From the NCBI RefSeq assembly GCF_030052815.1, contig NC_079493.1:63054691-63118690 (forward strand): a stretch of DNA of 64,000 nucleotides, written 5' to 3'. The notes under the pieces were generated by a model. The model was not told where the DNA came from. It ran no database searches and saw only the letters and a program-made list of their open reading frames with translations. The position numbers were made by a program, and so were the translations under genes. Below, one piece after another: positions 11,582 to 22,849 of the stretch; positions within the stretch are counted from its first letter, which is position 1; each line of letters opens with the position of its first letter. This DNA is from Hevea brasiliensis (taxonomy: Eukaryota > Streptophyta > Magnoliopsida > Malpighiales > Euphorbiaceae).

Positions 11582-11880
11582 TGTAACACCCCTTGTATAG
11601 CTAGGTATATTTCACTATTCTGGTGACCGGTGTCAGTCCGGACAATTAGAGAATTAGAACCACGCCTAAGATAAGGGGTGACCTTCTTAACATTAGAACC
11701 ACCCATCGTTGTCTTAAGCATAGAAAGCTCATTTGAGCTTGAAGAAACCAAAAATTTAGCCATAGAAATTGCAAATTCCTTAGTTAAACCTTGTTTGGGC
11801 CACTTGAAAAGGAGTTTGAGCAAGAAAAGAAAAGAAGAAAAGGAAGGATTTGGGTGGTTGAATTTCAAAGGGAAGGTTAG
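11582..11880 (+). repeat. D LTR, segment 1 (5' end)
   Basis: It begins TGTAACACCCC inside family B pol (flank GGTAA at 11577-11581) and reads until another LTR start at 11881. The last five bases, GTTAG, recur at 42497-42501, where the D sequence resumes. The donor-like AAG|GTTAG of this LTR is exactly where it was interrupted. Confidence 0.8.
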
Positions 11881-14812
11881 TGTAACACCCCTATGTTCGG
11901 TAGCGCGTTCTACTATTTCGGTGACCAGTGTTGTCTGGACAGCTAGGATGCTTAGAACTACATTTAATTGCTAGTGAAGATACATAAAATAATAAAATAC
12001 AAGAAAAGAAAATACAAGAAAAACAAAGGAAAAATAATAGCAATTAAATGAAACTAAGTTAAACAAGCCAGCACCGTAGCGATGGGTGACCGCATGAGGA
12101 AGTTCTCATGAGCAATAGCGACCCAAAGACCTTAGGGAACCCTTAAAATTTAGTTTCGATACATAATTAAAGACTTATTGAAGTATAATTTCATTAGAAA
12201 TATCAAAGAAAAATTAATTAATTAGTACAAAGAAAAATGAGAAATCGAGAAAATGACAAAACTCGGTGTTACCGAAAAATCGGGAATACAACCCAAATAG
12301 GGGCATTGTAGTCATTTGACACCTAGAGTTGGCTTTTGACCTAAATTTTAATGAAAAATAAATGGTATTACATTTGGAAAAATCAAATGAAAAATGGAAT
12401 TAAAGATAAAATGTAAATTATGAGAAATTAAGGTTAAAATTGTAATTTTTGAAACCTTAGATTATAATATCATTAATCTAGGTTTAGTGGAGCACTAAGT
12501 AGATACATTAATACTTAAAATGAGGGCAGAATCCTCCACTAACTTCATCATCCTCACCAAGCTCTCCCATGGCCGAAAATGGTGTCCCAACTTTCCTCCA
12601 TGGAAACCACCCATGCAAGCTTGAATCACCTTCATTTCAAGCTAAATTCTTGAACTTCCTTCATTAATCTTTGCCTACACACCTTGGGCTGCAATAAGGG
12701 AGCAAGAAAGATAAGTTTTGGTGGAGTTTTGAAGAAGTCCAAAAGAGGTAAGTGGTTATTTTCAATTCTTGTTTCATTAAAAGTGTAACTAAGGTTGTGG
12801 GTAGTTAAATTATGGAAGAAATTTAAGGTTTGATGAATTATTGGTGATGGAGCAGTTTGGCAGCCATGAAACCTCACCATGAATAGCTTGTCCTTGCATG
12901 TAAATGGTTGTTTGGATGTTGATTTAAATGTTTAATTGTATTGAAGTTGAATTCCATGTGTAAAATTTGATTTGTACGCTTAAAAAGTGAAAATGGAAGT
13001 TGATGGGTATGTGTAAACTTGTGGCAGCCTCATGAAGAAGATTGAAGTGTTTAAGTTCATGAAATATTGTTGAATTATGTTGCTTATGGTGGCAGCATGT
13101 GTATGTGAATAATTGTTTGGATTTGGACATGTAAGTGAGGTATGTTCACGTGGTTAAATTATTATAATTGAAATTTGAAAATTCTGAGTTATAATGTGTA
13201 CGTTGAGAATGGTTACAAGCTATCCAAAATGACCAAAATGTGTTGTTAAGTGTGTTAATGGTATGGTACAAACTAGAATTGACATGAAAGAGTTAGCTTG
13301 GTAAGTATAGAATGTGTAATTGTTAAGTGATGAAGAATGTGTAGTAGGGCAGTATATGTTTTAGCTTAGAACCTTAAGTGTGTGACTCCAATTGGTATGA
13401 GAACAATTGGAGGTGAAACTAGGCACAAAATGTGCCAACTTTCATGAAGGAAGTTTACTTAAATTCTTCCTAGAAGGTGACTTGAAAATTGACCAAATCC
13501 GGATTAGTGACTTGGAAGCCTGAAAATTGACCATTTGGGCAGCAGTTAGTGTTTTGAACATAACTCACTCAAAACAGGTCCAAATGACCTGAAAGTTTTA
13601 CTATAAATAGTTTATACATAGATCTACAATTCTTATGAAGACACCAAAGCCCAGAAATGGTCAGAACCAAGCCAAATAGCTTGCACAATTTCAGGTACCA
13701 AAACTGGCCGAACCAAAAGTGACCTAAAAATGACCTAAGCCTACCATTTTAGTGCATTCTGTCCAGCATTGGTAAATTGACTATATCTTGGTCTACACAA
13801 CTCATAATGACATGAAATTTTGCCCCACGTGCATTAAGACATAGACCTACAAGTTTTTAGTTTGGACTGGAACCCCAAAACCAAGGGAACTAGGTCGTCT
13901 GGCTAGGTCAAAATAGTGCATCGAAATCCGGTAAATTGTAATAAAATGCAATACACTTGGAAATGAAATTGGTAACATATACCAACACTAAAGGGCTATA
14001 AATGTAACATATTGGTAACATTAGAATGGACTCACTTAGAGTGCATCAAGGGTCAACATTATAAGTTGACTAATGAAATGAATTGAAGGGAATAGTACCA
14101 AGAAAATTTAGATATTGGATTTTATGGTTGGAAATAAATTCATTGAGTACTAAAATGTTTTAAATTGTGTGTTTCAGTTGATAAGGATATTGAGAAGCAT
14201 AAAGAACATCTAGTCAAAGGCCTAGGAGCGACTCAAATCAGGTTTGTGCACAACTAGTTTTTAACTGATTTTGTTCTGAATATTTCATATGATTAAATGA
14301 CATATTTTTCTTATGTATTATGTTTAACAAGCATTGGATTTAATTCAATGATTATTGAAATTGCTATAGTATGTATGGATTTAGCTTTGTGAAATGATAT
14401 TTCCACAAGTATTAAGTATTGTTGTGGATTGAATAAATTATGTTTTGAAAAATTGTGATAGAACATGTTTTTAATTGTGATGGGCAATTTGCATGGAAAA
14501 ATGCAAATTTATGATTTGAATTGTGATGAGCATAAAAAATTATTGGATATTGGGATTGACTTTAAATCAAATTGTATTATGATTTATGCTCACAAAAAAG
14601 GATTGTGATATTATTTTATATCTCACTATAGATGCTTAACTAGGTTATTACCCGTCTCTCTCATTTGTTGAGAAGACAATGAAGTTAGTTGTGTTTTGAT
14701 TACCATGGTACGTGTATAGGCTTAGATTCTCCTCTTATTAGAGGTTAGATCTAAGTTTTTATGTTAAGGCCCTTTCAGAAGATTTATTATTGTGCTGTGT
14801 ACTGTGCACGAT

Positions 14813-14985
14813 GATTCGACCTCCTCGACCATAGGGAGTTAGAATCCGATTCAACCTCCTCGACCATAGGGAGTTAGAATCACCCCGAATATGGCCCTTT
14901 CGGATTAGTCTTGCATAGTTAGTGAGATAAAGAATGGTTTTTGAGATAAAGAATGGTTTTTGAGATAAAGAATGATTTTTGAATA
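14813..14985 (+). repeat. Short tandem repeats in family C LTR
   Basis: Two ~35-bp units containing CGACCATAGGGAGTTAGAAT, then three 19-bp units containing GATAAAGAATGRTTTTTGA. The same two arrays, with more copies of the second, occur in the related LTR at 31489-31720. Confidence 0.88.
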
Positions 14986-15227
14986 GTAAAGAATTATGAT
15001 TTCAATTATGATTTATGTATAATTAATTTCGTTGGAATTACGTTAAATGGTTAGTTATGATTTGATAAATTGAATTTCATGATCAAAGCCATTTTAAACA
15101 AATGGTTTATATTATTGGCAATGAATATTTTGAGTTTTGGAATTTGATGAGTATCCAGATTTCTAAATTATTTGTTGTAATTTTTGTTAAGGTATATTAT
15201 ACTATGTTTTAAATTATAGTTGTGCAC

Positions 15228-15268
15228 TACTGAGTTCATCACTTAGCGATAGCTTTGTATGCTGTCGC
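15228..15268 (+). other. Two-hairpin module, family C LTR
   Basis: Hairpin 1 arms are CTGAG/CTTAG (15230-15234, 15242-15246). Hairpin 2 arms are GCGATAGC/GCTGTCGC (15246-15253, 15261-15268), followed by AGGT. It lies about 631 bp from the reconstructed LTR end. Confidence 0.7.
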
Positions 15269-17090
15269 AGGTGAAAAGAGCATAAAGAAATTGAGTAAGC
15301 TTCTTTGAAGACACATTCATATCAGCTCCAGGTATATCATAGGTACACCCATGTACATAGGTTTTGATGTATGCATGTGATAATATGTATGTAAATTATT
15401 TGAGCAGTTGTATAAAAACTCTTGTAAAATATTTTGGTATGTAATTAAATGCAAATCATTGTAATATAAATTTGAGATTTCATTTAGCTATATAGTTTTG
15501 TAATTTTAATTTTGGAGTTTTATAATTAATGAAATGTTCTTTATGATGAGATTGGTTTTGTAACACCCCTAAGTTCGGTAGTGCGTTCTACTGCTCCGGT
15601 GACCAGTGCTGTCCGGACAGCTAGGATGCCTAGAACCGTACTTCGATATGAGTGAGGAGACATGAAATAATGAAATACAAGAAAAGAAAGTACAAGAAAA
15701 ACAAAGGAAAAATGATAGCAAAGAAATGTAACCAAGTTAAACGAGTCGATAACCCTAGCGATGGGTGACCGCACCGGGAAGCCACGGCGTGGACCGTTGA
15801 CTAGCCCTGATCATGGGAACCACGGAAAACATTTTTAGGACTTAAATAGAACCTTATTGAAGAATAAATATCATTAGAAAGATCAAAGAAAATTTAAATA
15901 ATTAGTACAAAGAAAAGTGAGAAATCGAAAAACAGACAAAACCCGGTATTACCGAAAAATCGGGAATGCAACCCGAACAGGGGCATTATGGTCATTTGAC
16001 ATCCCGAAGTATCTTTTGACCTAAATGTCCATTAAAAATAAATAATATTACACTTATAAAATGAAATGAAAAATTAAAAGAGGGGTACCTAATACAAATA
16101 GCCAAAAGTGGGGTGAAAAATGTGTAAATAACACATTTAAACTTATTTTATGATATAATTTAAATGAGTGGACCACTAAGGGAATAAAATAACACAAAGA
16201 GGGTCAGAAGAAATACCACTAAACCAACAGAAACTTCATCTTCCTCATTTGGATTCAAAGTTGCCGAATTGAAGAAAATGGAAACCACCATGGCCATTTT
16301 TCATGCAAGCTCTCTTAACTCTCCATTTTCAACTCCAATCTTTAGGTTCCTTCATGAAACTTTGTCTACTCATCACAAGGAAGAGTTTGATACTAAATTT
16401 GAGAAGTTTAAGCAAGGTTTAACAAGCTCCAAGCATAAGGTAAGTTCATAATTTTGAAGATAGCTTTGTTAAGTTTTGTGTGCATGTTATGGGTGTTGGT
16501 TTTGTGAAGGAAAATTTTGAGTTTGAAGAGTTATTGTTTTTTTCATTTTGGACAGCCATGGAGTCACGTTTTTTATGAGATATTTATGCATATAATTGAT
16601 GAGAAATGGTGTTGATCATGATGATTTAATAACCTAGTGAATTACTTCATGTTTATATGGTGATTTTGGCACTTGGATGAGAATTGATGAATTGCAGGGC
16701 AATGTGGTGTTGAAGAAGGTTTTCGGCAGCTTGGGAACCCTTGAATAATTGTATGTATTGATGGAAGTGTTGGCAGAATGTTGACATAGAAGAATTGATG
16801 AATGTATATGTAAATTAGTAGTGGAGATTATATGTAATGATTAGGTGTATTTATGTACATATATTGCTAAATTTGGACTTTGTGGTTTAGGGTTGTATTT
16901 GATGTATTGAGAATGTTTGTATTCTGTCCAAATTGACCATAGTAAGAAGTGATAAATGAATATGGAATGGTATAAAATCAGAATTAGGTATGGGGATTTA
17001 AAGTAGAGCAAGTTAAATGTGTGTTTGAATTGGGGTTTGAAAGACATATAGAGGGCAGTGTGCAAATAGACCTATAACTTTAAATGTGTA

Positions 17091-17120
17091 ACCTCAATTG
17101 GTATGAGACCAATTGGAGGT
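17091..17120 (+). other. Conserved LTR hairpin before GAAACTAGGC
   Basis: ACCTCAATTGGT and ACCAATTGGAGGT form a long stem with a short loop. Related LTRs carry the same hairpin with compensating changes, for example at 42951-42977 and 52472-52498. Confidence 0.65.
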
Positions 17121-18173
17121 GAAACTAGGCACAAAATGTGCCAACTTTCATTGAGAAAACATACCAAAATTCTGCTTGCAAGGTGACCTAAGAAAATGAC
17201 CAATTCGGATTAGGTGCAATTAGGACCTGAAAAATGACCAATTGGGCAGCAGTGAGTGTTTAGGCCATACCTCACTCAAAACAGGTCCCATTGACCTGAA
17301 ATTTTAACCATGAATAGTTAAGACCCATACCTACAAGTCTTATGAAGACACCAAAGCCCATAAATGACCATAAGCAAGTCAAACAACTTGCACAAGTTCG
17401 GGTCCAAAAACTGGCCGAACCAGAGTTGACCAAATTGACCTAAAATTGACCTAAATTGGTACCATTTGACCAGCAATAGTATAATGACCATAACTTGGTC
17501 TACTTAACTCAGATTGACCTGAAATTTTGCCCCGCGAGCAATAAGACCTAGGTCTACAAGTTTGTAGTTTTGACTGAAACCCGAAAACCGAGGGAACTAG
17601 GCCGTCCGGCTAGGTCAAACCAGTATCCCGAAATCCAGCAAGTTGCATTAAAATGCACTAAACAAGGAAATGAGTTTGGCAAAACGTACCAAACCTAAAA
17701 CCCTATCGAATGTGACATATTAACGACACTAAAACCTAATTTACCTAAAACGCAACGAGGGTCGGTATATTAGGTGATTAAGTGAATAATTGAGTGCAGC
17801 GCATTATTTACCAAACACCATCAATAGAGACAGTTTAATTTAGCACTGAAACACTTCAAATTGTGTTTCTCAGTTAACAAGGACTCAGCAAAAGGGAAGG
17901 AAACACTGAGTCTAGACCAGGGGGACAGTCATCAGAGGTTTGTGCACAACAACTGTTTCTTTTGAATTATTTTCAATTGAAATAAATATTGACTATTTGT
18001 ATATCATTGTTTTAAATTGTGAAAATGTGTTTGATGGACACTTATTGATTGAAAAATATTGTGAATGGTTTGAAACTATGAAAATTTGTTTGAATGGCAT
18101 TGATGGATACTTATTGATTGAAAAGCATTGGAAATGGTTTGAAACCACAGCTATCATGTATATTGATTGTATT

Positions 18174-18365
18174 CCTCATTAGCTTGTCTAGTGGGACGAA
18201 TTGAATTCCCTCTCTGGCTGAAGTGTTGAGGTGTGTGCCTGTTGAGGATGAATTGGATGAGTACTCATATTTTTGCTAGCTAGCCATGTTATTCCTCATT
18301 AGTCATCGACTTTTGGGACGAATCGAATACCTCATTAGCCATCGGCTTTTGCGACGAATTGAACT
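18174..18365 (+). repeat. CCTCATTAG/GACGAAT repeats in family B LTR
   Basis: Three to four imperfect units of about 36 bp, each with CCTCATTAG followed by GGGACGAATYGAA. The same array is at 26717-26910 and, reversed, at 60555-60740. Confidence 0.85.
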
Positions 18366-18624
18366 ATGGATCATGATTAAGCTGTGTGTGATTTATTGAT
18401 GTGTATTATGAGATTGTGAAATGGATTTAAACCCTCATTGACATATGCTGTCTTTTGAATTCAAACATGATCTGACTTATGGAAAATTATTGTGATATTG
18501 ACAAATGGAGTTCAAATTCTTGTTGACATTTATTGTCTTGAATTTAACTATGGTTTTTAGTATCCACTATTTACATGATTTATGAATTGTGATTTAAATT
18601 GTATTTGGTTAATGTTGTGCACCA

Positions 18625-18663
18625 CTGAGACATTGTCTCAGCGATAGCTTTATTCTTTATCGC
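18625..18663 (+). other. Two-hairpin module, family B 5' LTR
   Basis: Hairpin 1: CTGAGAC/GTCTCAG with a 3-base loop (18625-18641). Hairpin 2: GCGATA/TATCGC (18641-18663). About 612 bp before the LTR end. The 3' LTR version has the longer GCGATAGC/GCTGTCGC stem. Confidence 0.75.
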
Positions 18664-19260
18664 GCAGTAGAGAGAGCAGGCGAGACTAGGTTGCATATAC
18701 ATCCAATGAGGATTACAGTATAATGAGTATACCAATATTTTGCATTTTGTATTGTAATGTATGACACTGTATGTACATTTTGTTTTTGGTTTTGAGCAGT
18801 TGTAAATTCAAATTGTACCTTGAAGTTGTAAATTAATTATGAGTTATTTGACTTGTAAAAATTGTATTATATTTCCTTATCTCAGACTTTGAAAAATTTC
18901 TATGGAATTGAGTTGATAAATTGTTGTGTTGAGAAATGTATTGGAGTTGAGATTTGGAACATTATTGAAGTGCTTTTTATGAGTTTTACAAGAACTGTTT
19001 TGTCCAAAATACAGATGGCACTCTGCCAAAATTTTTACAGAAATTCCAAATAAACCAAATGAGTTAGTTGTTTCACTTCAGTTCACCAAAGTTTTTAATA
19101 CCTGTAAATAGTGCTCACTACTGTACAAGAAGTAAGAAAAGTTTTTAAAATCCCTTGTAGTGTATTTAATGGATTATCAGTAGACAGAGTGGGTAATTCA
19201 TTAGGTATACTACAGGATCATGTTATGCCTTACAGAGGGGTAGGGTGTGACATGTTTTGG

Positions 19261-19272
19261 TGGTATCAGAGC
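19261..19272 (+). promoter_or_regulatory. Primer-binding site, initiator tRNA-Met
   Basis: TGGTATCAGAGC, eight bases after the LTR end at 19252. Confidence 0.95.
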
Positions 19273-19442
19273 AAAGTTTTTAAATTCTGTTTTCACCTGT
19301 TATTTGAATATTCTTTCTTCATAGTACAACTGCTCAATATCATTGTTTGATACATACAGTACATTACAGTATAAATATGCACTAACGAGAGTAAACATCC
19401 TTGTGTTATTTGTTCAGGAAAGCTAAGATCCTCGCATTAACT

Positions 19443-19882
19443 ATGGAAGAGGGTGATCGTTCAGTCGATCAGTCTATTGAGGCTGAGGTGCAAGGGGATG
19501 CCCCAGGCCTACAAAATGTCAGTGGTTCAAGACACCGGCCCTGCGATCTGTAGTTTCTGCTCGGTTGCTCAAGTGGATGGCTGCAATGTTCCAACAAATG
19601 GCTGGCAATGTACCTACTCAAGTCCCAATACAGACACCAGTGGTACAACCACAGTCTCCTACGAGGCAGTATGACAAATTGATGAAGTATGGGGCTACAG
19701 AGTTTAAGGGGACAGTAGATCCTCTAGAAGCTGAACAATGGCTAGAGAGGATGGATAGGGTGTTCAAGAAGCTACATTGTACAGAAGAGCTTAGATTTGA
19801 ATACTTAGTGTCCTTACTACAGGGGGATGCTTATGACTGGTGGAAAACCATTCCCCACGATGCAGTAGAGCTGCGGTGCTAA
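19443..19882 (+). pseudogene. gag: Family B gag, N-terminal part
   Basis: The ATG at 19443 opens MEEGDRSVDQ... but meets a TAG after ~37 codons. An overlapping frame from 19565 carries the recognisable Gag region (MAAMFQQMAGNVPTQVP, LMKYGATEFKGTVDPLEAEQ, WLERMDRVFKKLHC, LLQGDAYDWWKT) until 19882. The same N-terminal disorder occurs in the copy near 59390-59480. Gag forms the capsid of the virus-like particle. The break after PHDAVEL shifts the frame away from the continuation at 19982. Confidence 0.83.
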
Positions 19883-19981
19883 CATGGAATGACTTCCTCG
19901 GGAATTCGAGTAAATATATCCACGATGCTTATGTAGACCGGAAGTGCAAGAGTTCCTAAGTTTGAAAGCAGGAACAGATCA

Positions 19982-20560
19982 GTGGCTGAGTATGAAAGAG
20001 AATTTTCCCGCCTGAGCCATTATGCAGTAAGTTTGCTTGCTACCAGCAGGGAAAGATGCAAGAGGTTTGAAACTGGCTTGAAACCCAGTATCAGAGTACA
20101 AGTGCTCGGCTTCAAACACACTAACTTCTCTGAACTTGTTTCTCAAGCCCTAGAGTTGGAAAGAGTTGAGTTTGAGACTGCTCCAGAGAAAAAGAGATCA
20201 GAGAAGACAGAGAAAGAGGGAAAATCTGTAGAACAGAGTTCCAGTGGTCATACTGGAAAGAGGAAGAACTATGGGGGACATGGTAGAGGTGGCAAGAAAT
20301 CTGGTAGGGGAAGATATTCAGGACAGAGACCTCCCCTATCTGGACAGCAAAGTACCAGAGGTTCCTATCCTCCCCGCCAGTGTGAAACATGTGGAAGAAA
20401 TCATGGTGGGATCTGCTACAAGGCTATTAGAGCCTGTTATAACTGTGGAGGCACAGGGCACTTTGCCAAGGATCGCACCGATGAGTCGCAGAGTTGGACC
20501 ACCTCCTACTCTGCAGAAGGGTCGATTCGAGCCACTGTCACGAAGCTCACAACCACCTAG
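19982..20560 (+). pseudogene. gag: Family B gag, C-terminal part with zinc knuckles
   Basis: Starts inside the capsid domain (AEYEREFSRLSHYAVSLL, RCKRFETGLKPSIRVQVL), passes a lysine/glycine-rich basic region and reaches two cysteine motifs: CETCGRNHGGIC and CYNCGGTGHFAKDR. The second knuckle has R where family B copy 2 has the fourth ligand C. That substitution lies in a scrambled patch at 20468-20490, so it may be an assembly error. After ~160 residues the frame diverges from the serine/arginine-rich tail seen in the copy at 58248. Confidence 0.85.
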
Positions 20561-20647
20561 CAGGTAGAGGCGGGGGTAGAGGTAACCAGTGACCAAGGCA
20601 CAGTAAAACAATTAGAGCAAGATAGTGCTCCAGTCAGAGTCTATGCC

Positions 20648-20962
20648 ATGAGACAGAGAGAAGAGGCAGAGACATCTGATGTTGTGGCTGGTACCTTCTC
20701 AACCTTTAACCAAAATGTGTTTGTGTTATTTGATCCGGGCTCTACCCATTCTTATGTGAGTGCTAGCATCATTGATTGCATTACTGTTCCATGTACAAAA
20801 ATGAACTTTGAGGTGCTAGTAACAAGTCCGTTAGGACAGGAGGTCAGGGTTAATAGAATGTATAGAGATTTTCCTTTAGTGATCCAAGGACACACTTTCC
20901 TGTTTGATTTCATTGAAATGCCTTCAGAGATTATGATATCATCTTGGGCATGGATTGGTTAG
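20648..20962 (+). pseudogene. pol: Family B aspartic protease
   Basis: A 104-residue frame with active-site FDPGSTHSYV and the following VRVNRMYRDFPLVIQGH region. A frameshift near EMP moves the continuation (GMDWLARHH) to the frame starting at 20944. The protease would process Gag-Pol. The intact order of motifs is shared with family A protease at 5678-6223. Confidence 0.85.
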
Positions 20963-21714
20963 CTAGGCATCATGCCATGATTGACTGTAGGCTGAAGACA
21001 GTCACTTTTGACCTTCCTCAGTATAGTGATGTGGTAATACATGGGGAGAGGCAGCTATTGCCATCAAACCTCATTTCGGCTGCACTAGCCAGAAAAATGA
21101 TCAGAAAGGGGTGTGAAGCATACTTGGCACATGTGGTAGACACCCAAGTGGGGAGTCCAGCATTGAAAGACATCCCTACAGTACATGACTTTCCAGATGT
21201 GTTTCCTGATGAATTGCCAGGATTACCTCCGGAAAGAGGAGTGCAGTTTGAAATTAATGTTATGCCTGGTGTGGATCCAATTTCCATAATGCCATACAGA
21301 ATGGCACCAGCAGAGTTGAAGGAGTTGAAGATACAATTGCAAGAACTACTTGAAAAGGGCTTCATCCGCCCTAGTGTGTCACCTTGGGGAGCACCAGTGT
21401 TGTTTGTTAAGAAGAAGGATGGTACTTTTCGCTTATACATTGACTACCGGCAGTTGAATAAGGTGACAATAAAGAACAGATATCCATTGCCTCGCATTGA
21501 TGATCTGTTTGATCAGTTGAAGGGTGCAGCTATATTCTCCAAAATTGATTTGCAATCTGGTTATTATCAGTTGAAGGTGCAAGAGCAGAGTATTCCAAAA
21601 ACTGCTTTCAGAACTCGGTATGGCCACTATGAGTTTCTAGTAATGCCATTCGGGTTGACAAATGCTCAGTACTTTTATGGATCTGATGAACACTATCTTC
21701 AGACCATATCTTGA
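20944..21714 (+). CDS. pol: Family B protease end and reverse transcriptase, first half
   Basis: A 256-residue frame: the protease tail [11 protein letters not shown], linker ([12 protein letters not shown]), then RT fingers and palm ([67 protein letters not shown]). It ends by frameshift just before the catalytic FxDD block, which continues in the frame from 21662. The methionine shown is internal. Confidence 0.9.
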   Translation: MGMDWLARHHAMIDCRLKTVTFDLPQYSDVVIHGERQLLPSNLISAALARKMIRKGCEAYLAHVVDTQVGSPALKDIPTVHDFPDVFPDELPGLPPERGVQFEINVMPGVDPISIMPYRMAPAELKELKIQLQELLEKGFIRPSVSPWGAPVLFVKKKDGTFRLYIDYRQLNKVTIKNRYPLPRIDDLFDQLKGAAIFSKIDLQSGYYQLKVQEQSIPKTAFRTRYGHYEFLVMPFGLTNAQYFYGSDEHYLQTIS

Positions 21715-22843
21715 TCAATTTGTGGTGGTGTTTATTAATGACATTTTGATATACTCGAGGAATGCAGAAGAGCATGACAGGCATCTGCGGATTGTACTGC
21801 AGACCTTAAGAGAGAAACAACTATACGCCAAATTGTCGAAATGTGAATTTTGGCTGAAAGAAATCTCCTTTTTGGGACATGTTGTGTCAGCTGAAGGGAT
21901 CAAGGTAGATTCCAGCAAGGTAGAAGCTATCCTTAATTGGAAGCCGCCCAGGAATATCACAAAAATTCGCAGTTTTCTGGGTTTAGCTAGATATTACTGT
22001 CGGTTTGTGAAGGGATTCTCTATGTTATCTTCTCCACTGACTAAGCTGCTTCGGAAAGATGTAAAATTTCAGTGGACTGATAAATGTCAGCAGAGTTTTG
22101 ATGAGTTGAAGAGGTGTTTAACTGAAGCTCCAGTCCTTACTTTACCTACTCCGGGTAAAGAATACACAGTTTATAGTGATGCTTCTCACAATGGGTTAGG
22201 CTGTGTACTGATGCAAGATCGGAATGTCATTGCTTATGCATCACACCAGCTGAAACCGCATGAGAGGAACTACCCAACACATGATCTGGAGTTAGCAGCT
22301 ACTGTTTTTGCTCTGAAAATATGGAGACACTATTTGTATGGGGAGAAATGCTACATTTACACAGATCACAAGAGCTTGAAGTACTTAGGCACCCAGAAGG
22401 AATTGAGTTTGAGGCAGAGGAGATGGTTAGAGTTGATTAAAGATTATGATTGCTTAATAGACTATCAGCCAGGGAAAGCAAATGTGGTGGCTGACGCCTT
22501 AAGTCGCAAGACTATGGCAAGTCTCAGAGTTTCTCCTTTGTCCATGGTATATGAGTTGAAAGCACAGTATGCCAGTTTAGAGATTGATGATGAGGGACAG
22601 ATAGTAGTTGCATGGCATGTACAGCCAGTGTTGATTGATCAAATCAGAATGGCTGCTCATAGTGATGAAAAATATCAGAAGCTACTGAAAGAAGTCCAGC
22701 AGGGCAAGAAACCTGAATTCTCTCTGAGAGATGATGGTTTATTGCTACATCAGGGTAGAATGTGCGTTCCTAGTGATGTGGAATTGAGACAAGTCATTAT
22801 GAAGGAAGCACATGAGTCTCCATTTGCTATGCACCCTGGTTGA
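21662..22843 (+). CDS. pol: Family B reverse transcriptase second half, RNase H, integrase start
   Basis: A 393-residue frame. The RT active site reads FINDILIYS, where the sibling elements read FIDDILVYS, so the first catalytic aspartate is asparagine. RT thumb, connection and RNase H follow ([50 protein letters not shown]), then the start of the integrase zinc region ([10 protein letters not shown]) with a TGA at 22843. RT without that aspartate is expected to be inactive, so this element would depend on enzymes made elsewhere. Confidence 0.92.
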   Translation: MLSTFMDLMNTIFRPYLDQFVVVFINDILIYSRNAEEHDRHLRIVLQTLREKQLYAKLSKCEFWLKEISFLGHVVSAEGIKVDSSKVEAILNWKPPRNITKIRSFLGLARYYCRFVKGFSMLSSPLTKLLRKDVKFQWTDKCQQSFDELKRCLTEAPVLTLPTPGKEYTVYSDASHNGLGCVLMQDRNVIAYASHQLKPHERNYPTHDLELAATVFALKIWRHYLYGEKCYIYTDHKSLKYLGTQKELSLRQRRWLELIKDYDCLIDYQPGKANVVADALSRKTMASLRVSPLSMVYELKAQYASLEIDDEGQIVVAWHVQPVLIDQIRMAAHSDEKYQKLLKEVQQGKKPEFSLRDDGLLLHQGRMCVPSDVELRQVIMKEAHESPFAMHPG

Positions 22844-22849
22844 ACTAAA

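Larger units (their letters stand above)
11881..15558 (+). repeat. Family C gypsy LTR, first part
   Basis: Starts TGTAACACCCCTATG with the family's GTTCGGTAG block. It is interrupted at 15558 by a complete gypsy element whose TSD is GGTTT, and resumes at 27816-28134, for a reconstructed length near 4.0 kb. It holds a donor-like AGAG|GTAAGT at 12748 (LTR position ~868), two 35-bp tandem units at about 14813-14881, three 19-bp GATAAAGAATG repeats near 14932-14985, and the two-hairpin module at 15230-15268. I see no gene; short ORFs such as the one near 12632 are chance or antisense. Confidence 0.88.
15559..19252 (+). repeat. Family B 5' LTR (3694 bp)
   Basis: Begins TGTAACACCCCTAAG and ends GGGTGTGACA. 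It contains a TATA-like AATAAAATAA near 16180, a donor-like AAG|GTAAGT at 16440, a hairpin at 17091-17120, the CCTCATTAG...GACGAAT repeats at about 18174-18365 and the two-hairpin module at 18625-18663. Confidence 0.96.
16440..19417 (+). other. Predicted LTR-to-leader intron (family B copy 1)
   Basis: Donor AAG|GTAAGT at 16440, a near-perfect plant 5' splice site. The 3' site has branch-like CTAAC at 19382-19386, a T-rich stretch (TTATTTGTTCAG) and AG|G at 19417, 25 bp before the gag ATG. The predicted intron of 2978 nt removes the PBS and the hairpin module. All elements are conserved in the other family B copy at 59499-62341. Confidence 0.55.

Noticed and set aside
16269..16451. A 60-codon ORF in the family B LTR ending at the splice-donor-like site
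   Set aside because: Considered as a leader peptide or captured exon. The frame is not kept in the related LTR near 29166, so coding is not supported; the region is better read as predicted untranslated exon 1.
20121..21960. Antisense ORFs over gag and pol (e.g. 20121, 20336, 21018, 21715)
   Set aside because: Shadows of the conserved gag-pol coding sequence on the other strand; the same holds over 4734, 48152, 48655, 50819.
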